Assembly (NCBI GenBank): GCA_023386585.1 | Contig: JAEWJM010000030.1 | Span: 62,001-126,000 of the forward strand | Direction of reading: 5' to 3' | DNA: 64,000 bases | DNA from: Bacteroidota bacterium | GTDB taxonomy: Bacteria > Bacteroidota > Bacteroidia > Flavobacteriales > Flavobacteriaceae | Shown: piece by piece, positions 17,611 through 25,583 of the stretch | Position numbering within the stretch: the first letter of the stretch is position 1 | How the letters are laid out: the number at the start of each line of letters is the position of its first letter | The notes under the pieces: generated by a model | Told to the model about the DNA's origin: nothing | The model's database searches: none | What the model saw: the letters and a program-made list of their open reading frames with translations, nothing else | Translations under genes and position numbers: made by a program

Positions 17611-18393
17611 ATGGGTAATTCGATTCTACTGAATATAAAAGATGGCATCGCCTTCGTGACCCTGAACCGTCCGGACGTATTCAACAGCTTTAACCGCGAA
17701 ATGGCGCTTTCACTGCAGGATTCGCTCGACAATTGCGCATCCGATGTCGAAATCAGGGCAATCGTGATCACCGGTGCCGGAAAGGCATTTTGCGCAGGCC
17801 AGGATTTAAAGGAAGTCACAACGCCTGATCTCATGCCGGGATTCCGCAAAATTCTGGAAGAGCATTACAATCCGATCATTGAACGGATCCGGTCGATTGA
17901 AAAACCTGTTTTGGCAGCAGTGAACGGAGTTGCCGCAGGCGCCGGCGCGAACATCGCTTTGGCATGTGACATCGTGGTTGCCTCAGAAACCGCTTCTTTT
18001 ATACAAGCTTTCAGCAAAATCGGATTGATTCCCGACAGTGCAGGAACATTTTTTCTTCCGCGACTGATCGGGTTCCAAAAAGCTTCCGCGCTTATGATGC
18101 TCGGCGATAAAGTTTCGGCGCAAGATGCCTATAACATGGGAATGATCTACAAATTCTACCCCGTTGCCTTGTTTGAGGAAGAAGTTCAAAAGCTCGCAAG
18201 TACGCTTTCCCAAATGCCGACACATGCATTAGCGTTGACCAAAAAGCTGCTCAACCGCTCGATGATCAACAACCTTCAGGAGCAACTAGCGCTTGAATCG
18301 GATATGCAGATCGACGCCAGCTCATCTTACGATTACCAGGAAGGCGTTAATGCATTCATTGAAAAAAGAACTCCCGAATTCAAAGGAATTTAA
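17611..18393 (+). CDS. paaG: 1,2-epoxyphenylacetyl-CoA isomerase (crotonase family)
   Basis: 260-residue crotonase fold (IAFVTLNRPDVFNSFNREMA, GAGKAFCAGQDLKEV, AAVNGVAAGAGANIALACD, FSKIGLIPDSAGTFFLPRLI). The Asp in PDSAGTFFLPRL is at the position used by PaaG isomerases. It rearranges the ring epoxide into the oxepin-CoA. Its stop overlaps the paaH ATG (TAATG). Confidence 0.93.
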   Translation: MGNSILLNIKDGIAFVTLNRPDVFNSFNREMALSLQDSLDNCASDVEIRAIVITGAGKAFCAGQDLKEVTTPDLMPGFRKILEEHYNPIIERIRSIEKPVLAAVNGVAAGAGANIALACDIVVASETASFIQAFSKIGLIPDSAGTFFLPRLIGFQKASALMMLGDKVSAQDAYNMGMIYKFYPVALFEEEVQKLASTLSQMPTHALALTKKLLNRSMINNLQEQLALESDMQIDASSSYDYQEGVNAFIEKRTPEFKGI

Positions 18394-19619
18394 TGCCCCG
18401 CCGAAGCTTGACTATGGAAAAAAGTAAATTTGATACAGCCGCTGCTACTTCAGTTCCTCCCTCGGGAATGACGCGACGCGTGGCCGTAATAGGATCGGGA
18501 ACGATGGGAAGCGGCATCGCGCAGGTCGCCGCTACCGCAGGTTGTACGGTCAAGATCTTCGACACCAGCTCCGAAGCGCTTTCACGAAGTCGCACGGCGC
18601 TGGATTCAACGCTTGCAAAACTGGTCGAAAAAAGTAAAATATCGGCAGATGAATCCGAACGGATATCAACTTCGATTTCATACGTTGATGCTTTGCGCAA
18701 TCTGTCCGATTCGGATTTGATCATTGAGGCCATTGTCGAAAACATCGACGTCAAGAAAACGCTTTTTGCCGAACTGGAATCGTTGGTTTCACCCAAAACG
18801 ATCCTGGCTTCGAATACGTCATCACTTTCGATCGCCTCCATCGCAGCAGCTTGTAAAAATTCAGAGCGCGTCATCGGAATCCATTTCTTCAATCCCGCAC
18901 CGCTGATGCAGCTCGTTGAGGTTGTACCGGCAGTTCAGACATCGCCAGAAGTGCTTGAAGAGACAAAATCGATCATTTCCTTCTGGAAAAAGACAGTCAC
19001 CATTGCCAAAGACACGCCCGGATTTATCGTAAATCGTGTTGCAAGGCCATTTTACGGCGAGGCGCTGCGCATTTACGAAGAGGGAATCGCCGATTTTGCG
19101 ACAATTGATGCCGCTATGAAATCGATTGGTGGATTCCGGATGGGACCGTTTGAATTAATGGATTTTATCGGACATGACGTTAATTATACAGTGACCGAAT
19201 CAGTTTTTACTGCATTTTATTACGATCCGCGCTATAAACCTTCTTTCACACAAAAACGATTGGTCGAAGCCGGGTTTTTAGGCAAGAAGTCAGGCCGCGG
19301 ATTTTACGATTATTCGGCACAACTACCTGTCGCTACTGAAACCACCAATCAACAATATATTTTCGAACGCATTATCGCAATGCTGATCAATGAAGCTGCG
19401 GACGCCTGCTACCTCGGAATCGCATCGGCAGCCGACATTGACATTGCCATGACCAAAGGCGTCAATTATCCAAAAGGATTGCTGGCATGGGCCGACGAAA
19501 AGGGAATTAAATGGTGTGTCGATAAACTCGATTCACTTTATAATGAATATCACGAAGACCGCTATCGCTGCAGTCCGCTGCTCAGGAAGATGGCTTCTGA
19601 AAATAAAACCTTCTTTTAA
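18393..19619 (+). CDS. paaH: 3-hydroxyadipyl-CoA dehydrogenase
   Basis: 408 residues with an NAD-binding Rossmann motif (VAVIGSGTMGSGIAQVAATA), the catalytic His region (GIHFFNPAPLMQLVEVVP), TPGFIVNRVARPFYGEALRI, and a C-terminal 3HCDH helical domain. It oxidises 3-hydroxyadipyl-CoA. It is shorter than the ~475-residue E. coli PaaH. About 25 residues precede the Rossmann fold; a Met at 18414 is an alternative start. Both ends overlap neighbours by one base (TAATG). Confidence 0.93.
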   Translation: MPRRSLTMEKSKFDTAAATSVPPSGMTRRVAVIGSGTMGSGIAQVAATAGCTVKIFDTSSEALSRSRTALDSTLAKLVEKSKISADESERISTSISYVDALRNLSDSDLIIEAIVENIDVKKTLFAELESLVSPKTILASNTSSLSIASIAAACKNSERVIGIHFFNPAPLMQLVEVVPAVQTSPEVLEETKSIISFWKKTVTIAKDTPGFIVNRVARPFYGEALRIYEEGIADFATIDAAMKSIGGFRMGPFELMDFIGHDVNYTVTESVFTAFYYDPRYKPSFTQKRLVEAGFLGKKSGRGFYDYSAQLPVATETTNQQYIFERIIAMLINEAADACYLGIASAADIDIAMTKGVNYPKGLLAWADEKGIKWCVDKLDSLYNEYHEDRYRCSPLLRKMASENKTFF

Positions 19620-20029
19620 TGGAGCCAAAGCGAATCGTATCGAAAATGTATGAGAACGATGCTTTTAGTAAATGGCTCGGCATCACCATCGACGAAATTT
19701 CGCAAGGTAAATGTACTTTGTCGATGACGATACGAAAGGAAATGCTGAACGGATTTGGAATTGCGCACGGTTCGATAACCTACGCGTTGGCCGACAGCGC
19801 ACTCGCGTTTGCATCCAATTCGCACGGAAAACAATCGGTAAGCATCGACACATCGATCAATCACATCGAATCGCTTAAGGAAGGCGACATAATTACCGCT
19901 GTGGCGCAGGAAAATGCAATCAAGAACAAGTTTGGCTTTTACACCGTGAAAATCCGAAAAGACGACGTAATCGTTGCATTGTTCAAGGGTACAGTTTATC
20001 GCAGCGACCGCGACTGGAAAGAGAATTAG
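19619..20029 (+). CDS. paaI: Hydroxyphenylacetyl-CoA thioesterase PaaI (hotdog fold)
   Basis: 136 residues; hotdog thioesterase with the PaaI core GFGIAHGSITYALADSALAF and INHIESLKEGDIITAVAQ. PaaI hydrolyses dead-end CoA esters to free CoA when ring opening stalls. Its ATG overlaps the paaH stop. Confidence 0.93.
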   Translation: MEPKRIVSKMYENDAFSKWLGITIDEISQGKCTLSMTIRKEMLNGFGIAHGSITYALADSALAFASNSHGKQSVSIDTSINHIESLKEGDIITAVAQENAIKNKFGFYTVKIRKDDVIVALFKGTVYRSDRDWKEN

Positions 20030-20046
20030 TAATAGTTAATAAAATA

Positions 20047-20080
20047 AGCTCGCAGCGCACAGCTGATAGCTCAAAGCTAC
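20047..20080. repeat. Short heptanucleotide array before paaJ
   Basis: Units GCTCGCA, GCGCACA, GCTGATA, GCTCAAA, GCTAC with 7-nt period fill most of the 53-nt paaI-paaJ spacer and end 2 nt before the paaJ ATG. This is the GCTnnnA variety also seen at 23889-23995. Confidence 0.6.
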
Positions 20081-20082
20081 TT

Positions 20083-21285
20083 ATGGAAGCATATATTATT
20101 GATGGCGTACGCACTCCGATCGGGAGTTATCAGGGAACATTGTCAGCCGTTCGTGCCGACGACCTTGCAGCACTGGTTATCCGCGAAGTCACCGATCGCC
20201 ATCCCGAAATCCCGAAACAGGACTATGACGATGTAATTATAGGCTGCGCAAACCAGGCCGGCGAAGACAACCGAAACGTTGCGCGAATGGCGCTGCTTCT
20301 CGCGGGGCTTCCGCAGTCCGTTCCCGGAGAAACCGTAAACCGGTTGTGCAGTAGCGGACTTTCGGCAATCATCCACGCCAACCGTGCGATTAAAGCTGGG
20401 GATGGCAACGTATTTATTGCCGGCGGCGTCGAAAACATGACCCGTGGCCCGCTCGTGGTATCAAAACCGTCATCGGCTTTCGGAACGGATTCCAAAATGT
20501 ACGATTCGAGTTTTGGATGGCGCTTTGTCAATCCGAAAATGAAAGAACTTTACGGATGCGACGCCATGGGCGAAACCGCCGAAAACCTGGTAGAAATGTA
20601 TCAGATCTCCCGCGAAGACCAGGACAGATTCGCGATGTGGAGTCAACAAAAGGCCTCCAAAGCCGAAGAATCAGGGCGATTGTCAAAAGAGATCGCTCCG
20701 ATCGAAATTCCGCAGCGAAAAGGCGAACCGGTTGTATTCAAAAAAGACGAGTTCATTAAGCCCGCGACGTCAATGGAAGGCCTGGCTAAACTTCGCGGCG
20801 CTTTCAAAAAAGACGGAAGCGTAACGGCGGGGAATTCAAGCGGACTCAACGATGGTGCTGCTGCGGTTATAGTGGCGTCGGAAACAGCAGTAAAAAAATA
20901 CAACCTGAAACCATTGGCGCGGATCGTCAGCTCGGCAGTTGTCGGAAATGAGCCCCGAATCATGGGGATCGGCCCCGTGGAAGCTGCAAACAAAGCGCTT
21001 TCCAAAGCCGGCCTTACAATGGACGATATGGATGTCATCGAGCTCAACGAAGCATTTGCTTCACAGGCACTTGCATGCATCCGCGCCTGGGGATTGAAAG
21101 ACGACGACCCGCGGATCAACCCCAACGGCGGCGCGATCGCAATTGGCCATCCGCTCGGCGTAACCGGCTCCAGAATAGCTTTTTCGGCGGCTCTTGAACT
21201 AAAATTGACAAACAAAAGATATGCGTTGGTTACCATGTGCATCGGCGTAGGCCAGGGTTATGCCATGATCATCGAACGCGCCTAA
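20083..21285 (+). CDS. paaJ: 3-oxoadipyl-CoA/3-oxo-5,6-dehydrosuberyl-CoA thiolase
   Basis: 400 residues with all thiolase signatures: nucleophilic Cys in VNRLCSSGLSAIIHA, NPNGGAIAIGHPLGVTGSR, and the second Cys in TMCIGVGQGYAMI. It performs the two thiolytic steps of the phenylacetate pathway, releasing acetyl-CoA and finally succinyl-CoA. It lies between paaI and paaZ on the same strand. Confidence 0.95.
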   Translation: MEAYIIDGVRTPIGSYQGTLSAVRADDLAALVIREVTDRHPEIPKQDYDDVIIGCANQAGEDNRNVARMALLLAGLPQSVPGETVNRLCSSGLSAIIHANRAIKAGDGNVFIAGGVENMTRGPLVVSKPSSAFGTDSKMYDSSFGWRFVNPKMKELYGCDAMGETAENLVEMYQISREDQDRFAMWSQQKASKAEESGRLSKEIAPIEIPQRKGEPVVFKKDEFIKPATSMEGLAKLRGAFKKDGSVTAGNSSGLNDGAAAVIVASETAVKKYNLKPLARIVSSAVVGNEPRIMGIGPVEAANKALSKAGLTMDDMDVIELNEAFASQALACIRAWGLKDDDPRINPNGGAIAIGHPLGVTGSRIAFSAALELKLTNKRYALVTMCIGVGQGYAMIIERA

Positions 21286-21308
21286 TTGAGGCCACAAAAG
21301 AAATTAAA

Positions 21309-23807
21309 ATGGGAAAAATAGGAAATTACGTTACCGGACAGTGGATCGAAGGCAAGGGCGAAGGTGTTCCGCTACTCGATTCGGTGACGGGCGAACTAAT
21401 CGGAAATGCCAGCACTGAAGGTTTGGACTTTTCTGAAATCCTTCACTATGGACGCACAAAAGGTGGCGAAAAGCTCCGCAAGATGACTTTTCAGGAGCGC
21501 GGGAACATGCTCAAAAGCCTTGCTTTGTACCTGACCAAAAAGAAGGAATTGTTCTACGATATCAGCTACCGGACGGGAGCAACCCGCGTTGACAGCTGGA
21601 TCGACATCGAAGGCGGATTCGGAAACCTTTTCGCCAATGCCTCGCTTCGAAAGCTATTCCCAAACCAACCGTACGATGTAGAAGGCGATCCGATCGACCT
21701 TTCCCGCGGCGGACGTTTCATGGCACACCACATTCTCGTCCCGAAAACTGGCGTTGCGGTGCACATTAACGCTTTTAATTTCCCGATCTGGGGAATGCTC
21801 GAAAAGTGCGCGGTCAACTGGATGGCCGGAATGCCTGCCGTGGTGAAGCCTGCAACATCGACGTCGTACCTGACCGAAGCGGTCGTGCGCGAAATCATCG
21901 CATCGAATATTTTGCCCGAAGGCGCGCTGCAACTCATTTGCGGATCGGCTACAAAGATCCTTGATCATGTCGAATCACAGGACGTTGTAACCTTTACCGG
22001 TTCGGCAGCAGTTGGCCGGATGCTTCGCGGGCACGAGCGCATCATCAGCGAATCGGTGCCGTTTAACCTCGAAGCCGATTCCCTGAATTGTTCGATCCTT
22101 GGCGAAGACGCCGTTCCGGGAACACCCGAATTCGATCTTTTCGTGAGCCAGGTGCGTAGCGAGATGACCGTGAAATGCGGCCAGAAATGTACCGCAATCC
22201 GGCGGATCATCGTTCCCGAAAATCTGATCGGAGACGTACAGATTGCACTTGGAAAAGCACTCGACAAGATTACGATCGGTGACCCGAGGCTGAAGGAAGT
22301 CCGAATGGGCGCGCTCGTTTCGCAGGAACAAGTGCGGGAAGTCCACATGCGCACCCGCGAAATCGCAAAAACCGCCGCCCTAGTTTACGGTGATTTTGAC
22401 AAGCTGTCTCCGATTGGCGCCGATGCATCGAAAGGTGCGTTTATCAGCCCGATCGTACTGCGCGAAGACAACCCGTTCAAAAATACTGCGGCGCACGAAA
22501 CCGAAGCTTTTGGTCCGGTGGCGACGCTAATGCCATACAAAACCATCGAAGATGCCGTCGAACTTGCGAAAATGGGACGCGGTTCATTGGTTTCGTCGAT
22601 CGTAACGAACTCCGACAGCATCGCAAAAGATTATGTGATCCATGCCGCATCGCATCACGGACGTATTCTCGTACTTAACCGCGAAAATGCAAAACAATCC
22701 ACTGGCCACGGATCGCCGCTTCCACAATTGGTTCATGGCGGGCCCGGACGTGCCGGCGGTGGCGAGGAAATGGGCGGAGTCCGTGGAATCAAGCACTACA
22801 TGCAACGTTGCGCTGTTCAGGGAACGCCAACGACGCTTACCGAAATTACCGGAATCTATCAGGCGAACTCGGCCTATAAAGAAGCGCCCGAACATCCGTT
22901 CAAATATTATTGGGATGACATCCAGCCCGGAATGTCCATCAAAACCCACAAACGCACCGTTACCGATACCGATATCATCAATTTCGCAAACCTTACGTGG
23001 GACCATTTTTACGCGCATACCGATATCACATCGCTCAAGGGAAGCATCTTTGAGAAACGCACCGCCCACGGCTATTTCATACTGGCAGCGGCGGCAGGTT
23101 TGTTTGTTTATCCGAACAAAGGTCCGGTCGCGGCAAATTACGGACTCGAAGAATGCCGCTTCCTGCGGCCGATTTATCACAACGATACGATTTATGTGCG
23201 ATTAACCTGCAAGCAAAAAACCGAGCGCGACAGCCGTGGCGAGGAGTTGCCAAGCGGAATCGTTAAATGGTTCGTTGAGGTTTTTGATCAGGGTGACGAG
23301 CTTTGTGCAGTGGCGACAATTCTCACCATGGTGCAGAAACGCTCGCCTTTTGAAGAAATCAGCCGTGAGAAAATTGACGAATATCTATCAAAACTGACGA
23401 AAGATCATCAGCCGAATTGGGGAACGATGACACCGCAGCACATGGTGGAGCATCTCGAGTCGGCGCTGTTGATGGCAGCCGGAAAATTTGGCGACTACGA
23501 AATCGCAACGCCGGCCGAACATCTGGATAAATTCCGCGAGATGATTTTCAATCACAAGCCGATGCCACAGGGCCACAAGCATCCTTTGATGAAGCCTGAT
23601 TCGGTCGAAGACCTGAGACATCCGGATCTTCAAACGGCAAAGCAAAAACTGAAGGAAGCCTATGACGCTTTCGAACAATATTTTAAGGAAAATCCGGACG
23701 CGCGCACCAAAAATGCGGTATTCGGAATGATGGATAAATTCGAGTGGGATCTGCTCAATACAAAGCATTTCAACCACCATTTCAAACAATTCGGGATATT
23801 GGATTAG
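21309..23807 (+). CDS. paaZ: Bifunctional PaaZ (oxepin-CoA hydrolase / semialdehyde dehydrogenase) with extra C-terminal DinB/DUF1569-like domain
   Basis: 832 residues from the ATG at 21309 (MGKIGNYVTGQWIEGKGEG). Aldehyde dehydrogenase domain at 1-515 with the catalytic Glu in FNLEADSLN near 255 and Cys in KCGQKCTAIRRI near 294. MaoC-type (R)-hydratase domain at 540-680 with the active-site DHFYAHTD near 565. E. coli PaaZ ends at about 680; here some 145 residues follow, starting about KLTKDHQPNWGTMTP, with helical DinB-like His motifs MVEHLESALLMAAG and HFNHHFKQFG. That tail resembles DUF1569. The enzyme opens oxepin-CoA and oxidises the resulting aldehyde. An upstream in-frame start would lie inside paaJ. 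Confidence 0.93.
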   Translation: MGKIGNYVTGQWIEGKGEGVPLLDSVTGELIGNASTEGLDFSEILHYGRTKGGEKLRKMTFQERGNMLKSLALYLTKKKELFYDISYRTGATRVDSWIDIEGGFGNLFANASLRKLFPNQPYDVEGDPIDLSRGGRFMAHHILVPKTGVAVHINAFNFPIWGMLEKCAVNWMAGMPAVVKPATSTSYLTEAVVREIIASNILPEGALQLICGSATKILDHVESQDVVTFTGSAAVGRMLRGHERIISESVPFNLEADSLNCSILGEDAVPGTPEFDLFVSQVRSEMTVKCGQKCTAIRRIIVPENLIGDVQIALGKALDKITIGDPRLKEVRMGALVSQEQVREVHMRTREIAKTAALVYGDFDKLSPIGADASKGAFISPIVLREDNPFKNTAAHETEAFGPVATLMPYKTIEDAVELAKMGRGSLVSSIVTNSDSIAKDYVIHAASHHGRILVLNRENAKQSTGHGSPLPQLVHGGPGRAGGGEEMGGVRGIKHYMQRCAVQGTPTTLTEITGIYQANSAYKEAPEHPFKYYWDDIQPGMSIKTHKRTVTDTDIINFANLTWDHFYAHTDITSLKGSIFEKRTAHGYFILAAAAGLFVYPNKGPVAANYGLEECRFLRPIYHNDTIYVRLTCKQKTERDSRGEELPSGIVKWFVEVFDQGDELCAVATILTMVQKRSPFEEISREKIDEYLSKLTKDHQPNWGTMTPQHMVEHLESALLMAAGKFGDYEIATPAEHLDKFREMIFNHKPMPQGHKHPLMKPDSVEDLRHPDLQTAKQKLKEAYDAFEQYFKENPDARTKNAVFGMMDKFEWDLLNTKHFNHHFKQFGILD

Positions 23808-23810
23808 AAG

Positions 23811-23886
23811 CTTTTCCGGCTGTACGCTGTATCTTTTCCGGCTCGCAAGCTCGCCGCAAAAGGATGCCGCTTCCATCCGGGCTAGT
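23811..23886 (+). repeat. REP-like GC-rich interspersed repeat, copy 2
   Basis: Begins 4 nt after the paaZ stop. Shares GCTGTATCTTTT, GCAAAAGGATGCCGCTTCC and ATCCGGGC with the copy at 5571-5645. Confidence 0.8.
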
Positions 23887-23888
23887 TT

Positions 23889-23995
23889 CGCTGTCAGCTT
23901 TGAGCTATAAGCCGTAAGCTACAAGAATTGAAAGAAGAACATAATGTCAAACTATAAACAAGCTGACAACTGATAGCTGACAGCTGAAAGCCCAA
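23889..23995. repeat. Heptanucleotide inverted array upstream of paaF
   Basis: Left half GCTGTCA, GCTTTGA, GCTATAA, GCCGTAA, GCTACAA (23890-23925), an A-rich spacer of about 35 nt, then right half AGCTGAC, AACTGAT, AGCTGAC, AGCTGAA, AGC (23961-23995). GCTGTCA is the exact reverse complement of TGACAGC on the right, so the array can fold back. Confidence 0.75.
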
Positions 23996-23998
23996 AAG

Positions 23999-24195
23999 CA
24001 AATTAATGGAAGCATACGTAAGGCAGGAAATACACGAAGGCATTGCAACAATTGAGTTCTTTCATCCGGAGCATATGAAATATAAAGGAGGACAGCCAGT
24101 GGCTGTCAGGTATAAAAAACCAAATTAATGGAAGCATACGTAAGGCAGGAAATATACGAAGGTATTGCAACAATTGAGTTCTTTCATCCGGAGCA
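23999..24195 (+). repeat. 75-bp direct duplication of the paaF start region
   Basis: Copy 1 (23999-24073) and copy 2 (24121-24195) are identical at 73 of 75 positions. The two C/T differences give one silent change and one Tyr/His change. A 47-nt segment lies between them, holding AAAGGAGG and a GACAGCC-AGT-GGCTGTC hairpin. Confidence 0.95.
24006..24128 (+). CDS. 40-codon ORF created by the paaF 5' duplication, coupled to paaF
   Basis: Starts with the same 23 codons as paaF apart from one residue (MEAYVRQEIHEGIATIEFFH), then runs into unrelated sequence (HMKYKGGQPVAVRYKKPN) and stops with a TAA that overlaps the paaF ATG by one base (TAATGG). It may be a remnant of a duplication, or a translated leader peptide that delivers ribosomes to paaF. 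Too short to be an enzyme. Whether it is translated is unknown. Confidence 0.45.
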   Translation: MEAYVRQEIHEGIATIEFFHPEHMKYKGGQPVAVRYKKPN

Positions 24196-24877
24196 AAATT
24201 CACTCCCCGGTTCGATCCTTTCCCAGCTCGCAGAGAACATAACTTTAGCAGGCAAAAACGACTCAATTAAGGTCATCGTCCTGAAAAGCGGCGGCGATCG
24301 GACATTTTGTGCAGGCGCAAGCTTTCGCGAATTGATATCGATCAACGATGCCGAAACCGGAAAAACATTTTTCTCAGGCTTTGCCAACGTGATCAACGCG
24401 ATGCGCAAATGCCCGAAGTTCATCATCGGCCGCGTACAGGGAAAAACCGTTGGCGGCGGTGTCGGAATCGCAGCGGCTTCCGATTATTGCATGGCGACGA
24501 AATTTGCTGCGGTAAAGTTGAGTGAGCTAAACGTGGGGATCGGGCCATTTGTGGTGAGTCCGGCCATCGAGAGGAAAATTGGCGTTTCAGCAATGTCACA
24601 GATCGCGATCGATGCAAATTCATTCTATGAAGCCGAATGGGCGTGCCGAAAGGGACTCTACTCACATGTTTTTGAAAACATCGATGAACTCGACTCGGCG
24701 ATTGCCGAATTTGCTGCGCATCTTTGCACTTACAACCCGGAAGCAATGCTTGAAATGAAAAAGATTTTCTGGAAAGGCACCGAAAACTGGGATATTTTGC
24801 TCGCCGAACGCGCCGCGATCAGTGGCAGGCTCGTATTGAGCGAGTTCACGAAGAAGACGTTGGAGAAGTTTAAATAG
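24128..24877 (+). CDS. paaF: 2,3-dehydroadipyl-CoA hydratase (crotonase family)
   Basis: 249-residue crotonase fold: GGDRTFCAGASFRELISIND, RVQGKTVGGGVGIAAASDYC, KLSELNVGIGPFVVSPAIER. It is the second crotonase of the operon and by position the PaaF hydratase acting on 2,3-dehydroadipyl-CoA. PaaF/PaaG assignment rests on operon order and the different residues at the second catalytic site; substrate preference is not proved. The ATG at 24128 follows the coupled mini-ORF, and its 5' end is duplicated upstream. Confidence 0.85.
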   Translation: MEAYVRQEIYEGIATIEFFHPEQNSLPGSILSQLAENITLAGKNDSIKVIVLKSGGDRTFCAGASFRELISINDAETGKTFFSGFANVINAMRKCPKFIIGRVQGKTVGGGVGIAAASDYCMATKFAAVKLSELNVGIGPFVVSPAIERKIGVSAMSQIAIDANSFYEAEWACRKGLYSHVFENIDELDSAIAEFAAHLCTYNPEAMLEMKKIFWKGTENWDILLAERAAISGRLVLSEFTKKTLEKFK

Positions 24878-24880
24878 AAT

Positions 24881-24947
24881 GGGTGCAAGGTTCATGGTAC
24901 TGGGTTCAAGGCCCAAGCCCTGGACCCTGAACCCAAAACCCTGAACC
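24881..24947. repeat. Heptanucleotide inverted array between paaF and paaY
   Basis: Left units GGGTGCA, AGGTTCA, TGGTACT, GGGTTCA, AGGCCCA; right units AGCCCTGG, ACCCTGA, ACCCAAA, ACCCTGA, ACC. GGGTTCA is the exact reverse complement of TGAACCC on the right. The array ends at the base before the paaY ATG. Confidence 0.82.
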
Positions 24948-25571
24948 ATGATTTACGAATTCAAAGGCTTTATTCCCGTCGTTCACGAAAGCAGCTTTGT
25001 GCATCCGCAGGCGGCCGTGACAGGCAATGTGATCATCGGAAAGGATGTTTACATCGGTCCGGGAGCCGCGATTCGCGGCGACTGGGGCGGCATCGTGATC
25101 GAAGACGGGTGCAATGTGCAGGAAAATTGCACGATCCACATGTTTCCGGGAAAGAGCCTGACCTTGAAGGCAGGCGCTCACATCGGCCACGGAGCGATCA
25201 TTCACGGCGCGAACATTGGCCGCAATTGCCTTATCGGAATGAACTCGGTTATCATGGACGATGCGATCGTTGGCGACGAGTGCATCATCGGAGCACTAAC
25301 GTTTGTGAAAGCGGGAATGGTGATACCGGAGCGGAAAATGGTTGTGGGAAATCCGGCTGTAATTGTGAAGTCGGTCACCGATGAGATGATCCAGTGGAAA
25401 ACGAAAGGAACCGAATTATATCAGCAGCTGCCGCGCGAATGTTACGAATCCTTGCGGCCCGTTGAACCGTTGCGGGAGGTTCCAGCAAATCAGCCAAAAC
25501 AGGAAGAATTGTACAAAACACTTGACGAGTTCAGGAAAAAGTTAGCCAAGTCGGCGAGCAAGCCTGAATGA
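24948..25571 (+). CDS. paaY: PaaY-type thioesterase / gamma-carbonic anhydrase fold
   Basis: 207 residues of left-handed beta-helix hexapeptide repeats (VTGNVIIGKDVYIGPGAAIR, GAHIGHGAIIHGANIGRNCL) with metal-type histidines in ENCTIHMF, HIGHG and IIHGA, and the C-terminal helix typical of PaaY (LYQQLPRECYESLRPVEPLR). PaaY hydrolyses toxic CoA adducts formed when the phenylacetate pathway backs up. Last gene of the paa set; the E2 gene follows 12 nt later. Confidence 0.92.
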   Translation: MIYEFKGFIPVVHESSFVHPQAAVTGNVIIGKDVYIGPGAAIRGDWGGIVIEDGCNVQENCTIHMFPGKSLTLKAGAHIGHGAIIHGANIGRNCLIGMNSVIMDDAIVGDECIIGALTFVKAGMVIPERKMVVGNPAVIVKSVTDEMIQWKTKGTELYQQLPRECYESLRPVEPLREVPANQPKQEELYKTLDEFRKKLAKSASKPE

Positions 25572-25583
25572 AAAAAATAAAAT

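Noticed and set aside
22642..23205. Second long reading frame inside paaZ (187 codons) as a separate gene
   Set aside because: It is a shadow frame of the PaaZ coding sequence, Arg/Pro-rich with no family features.
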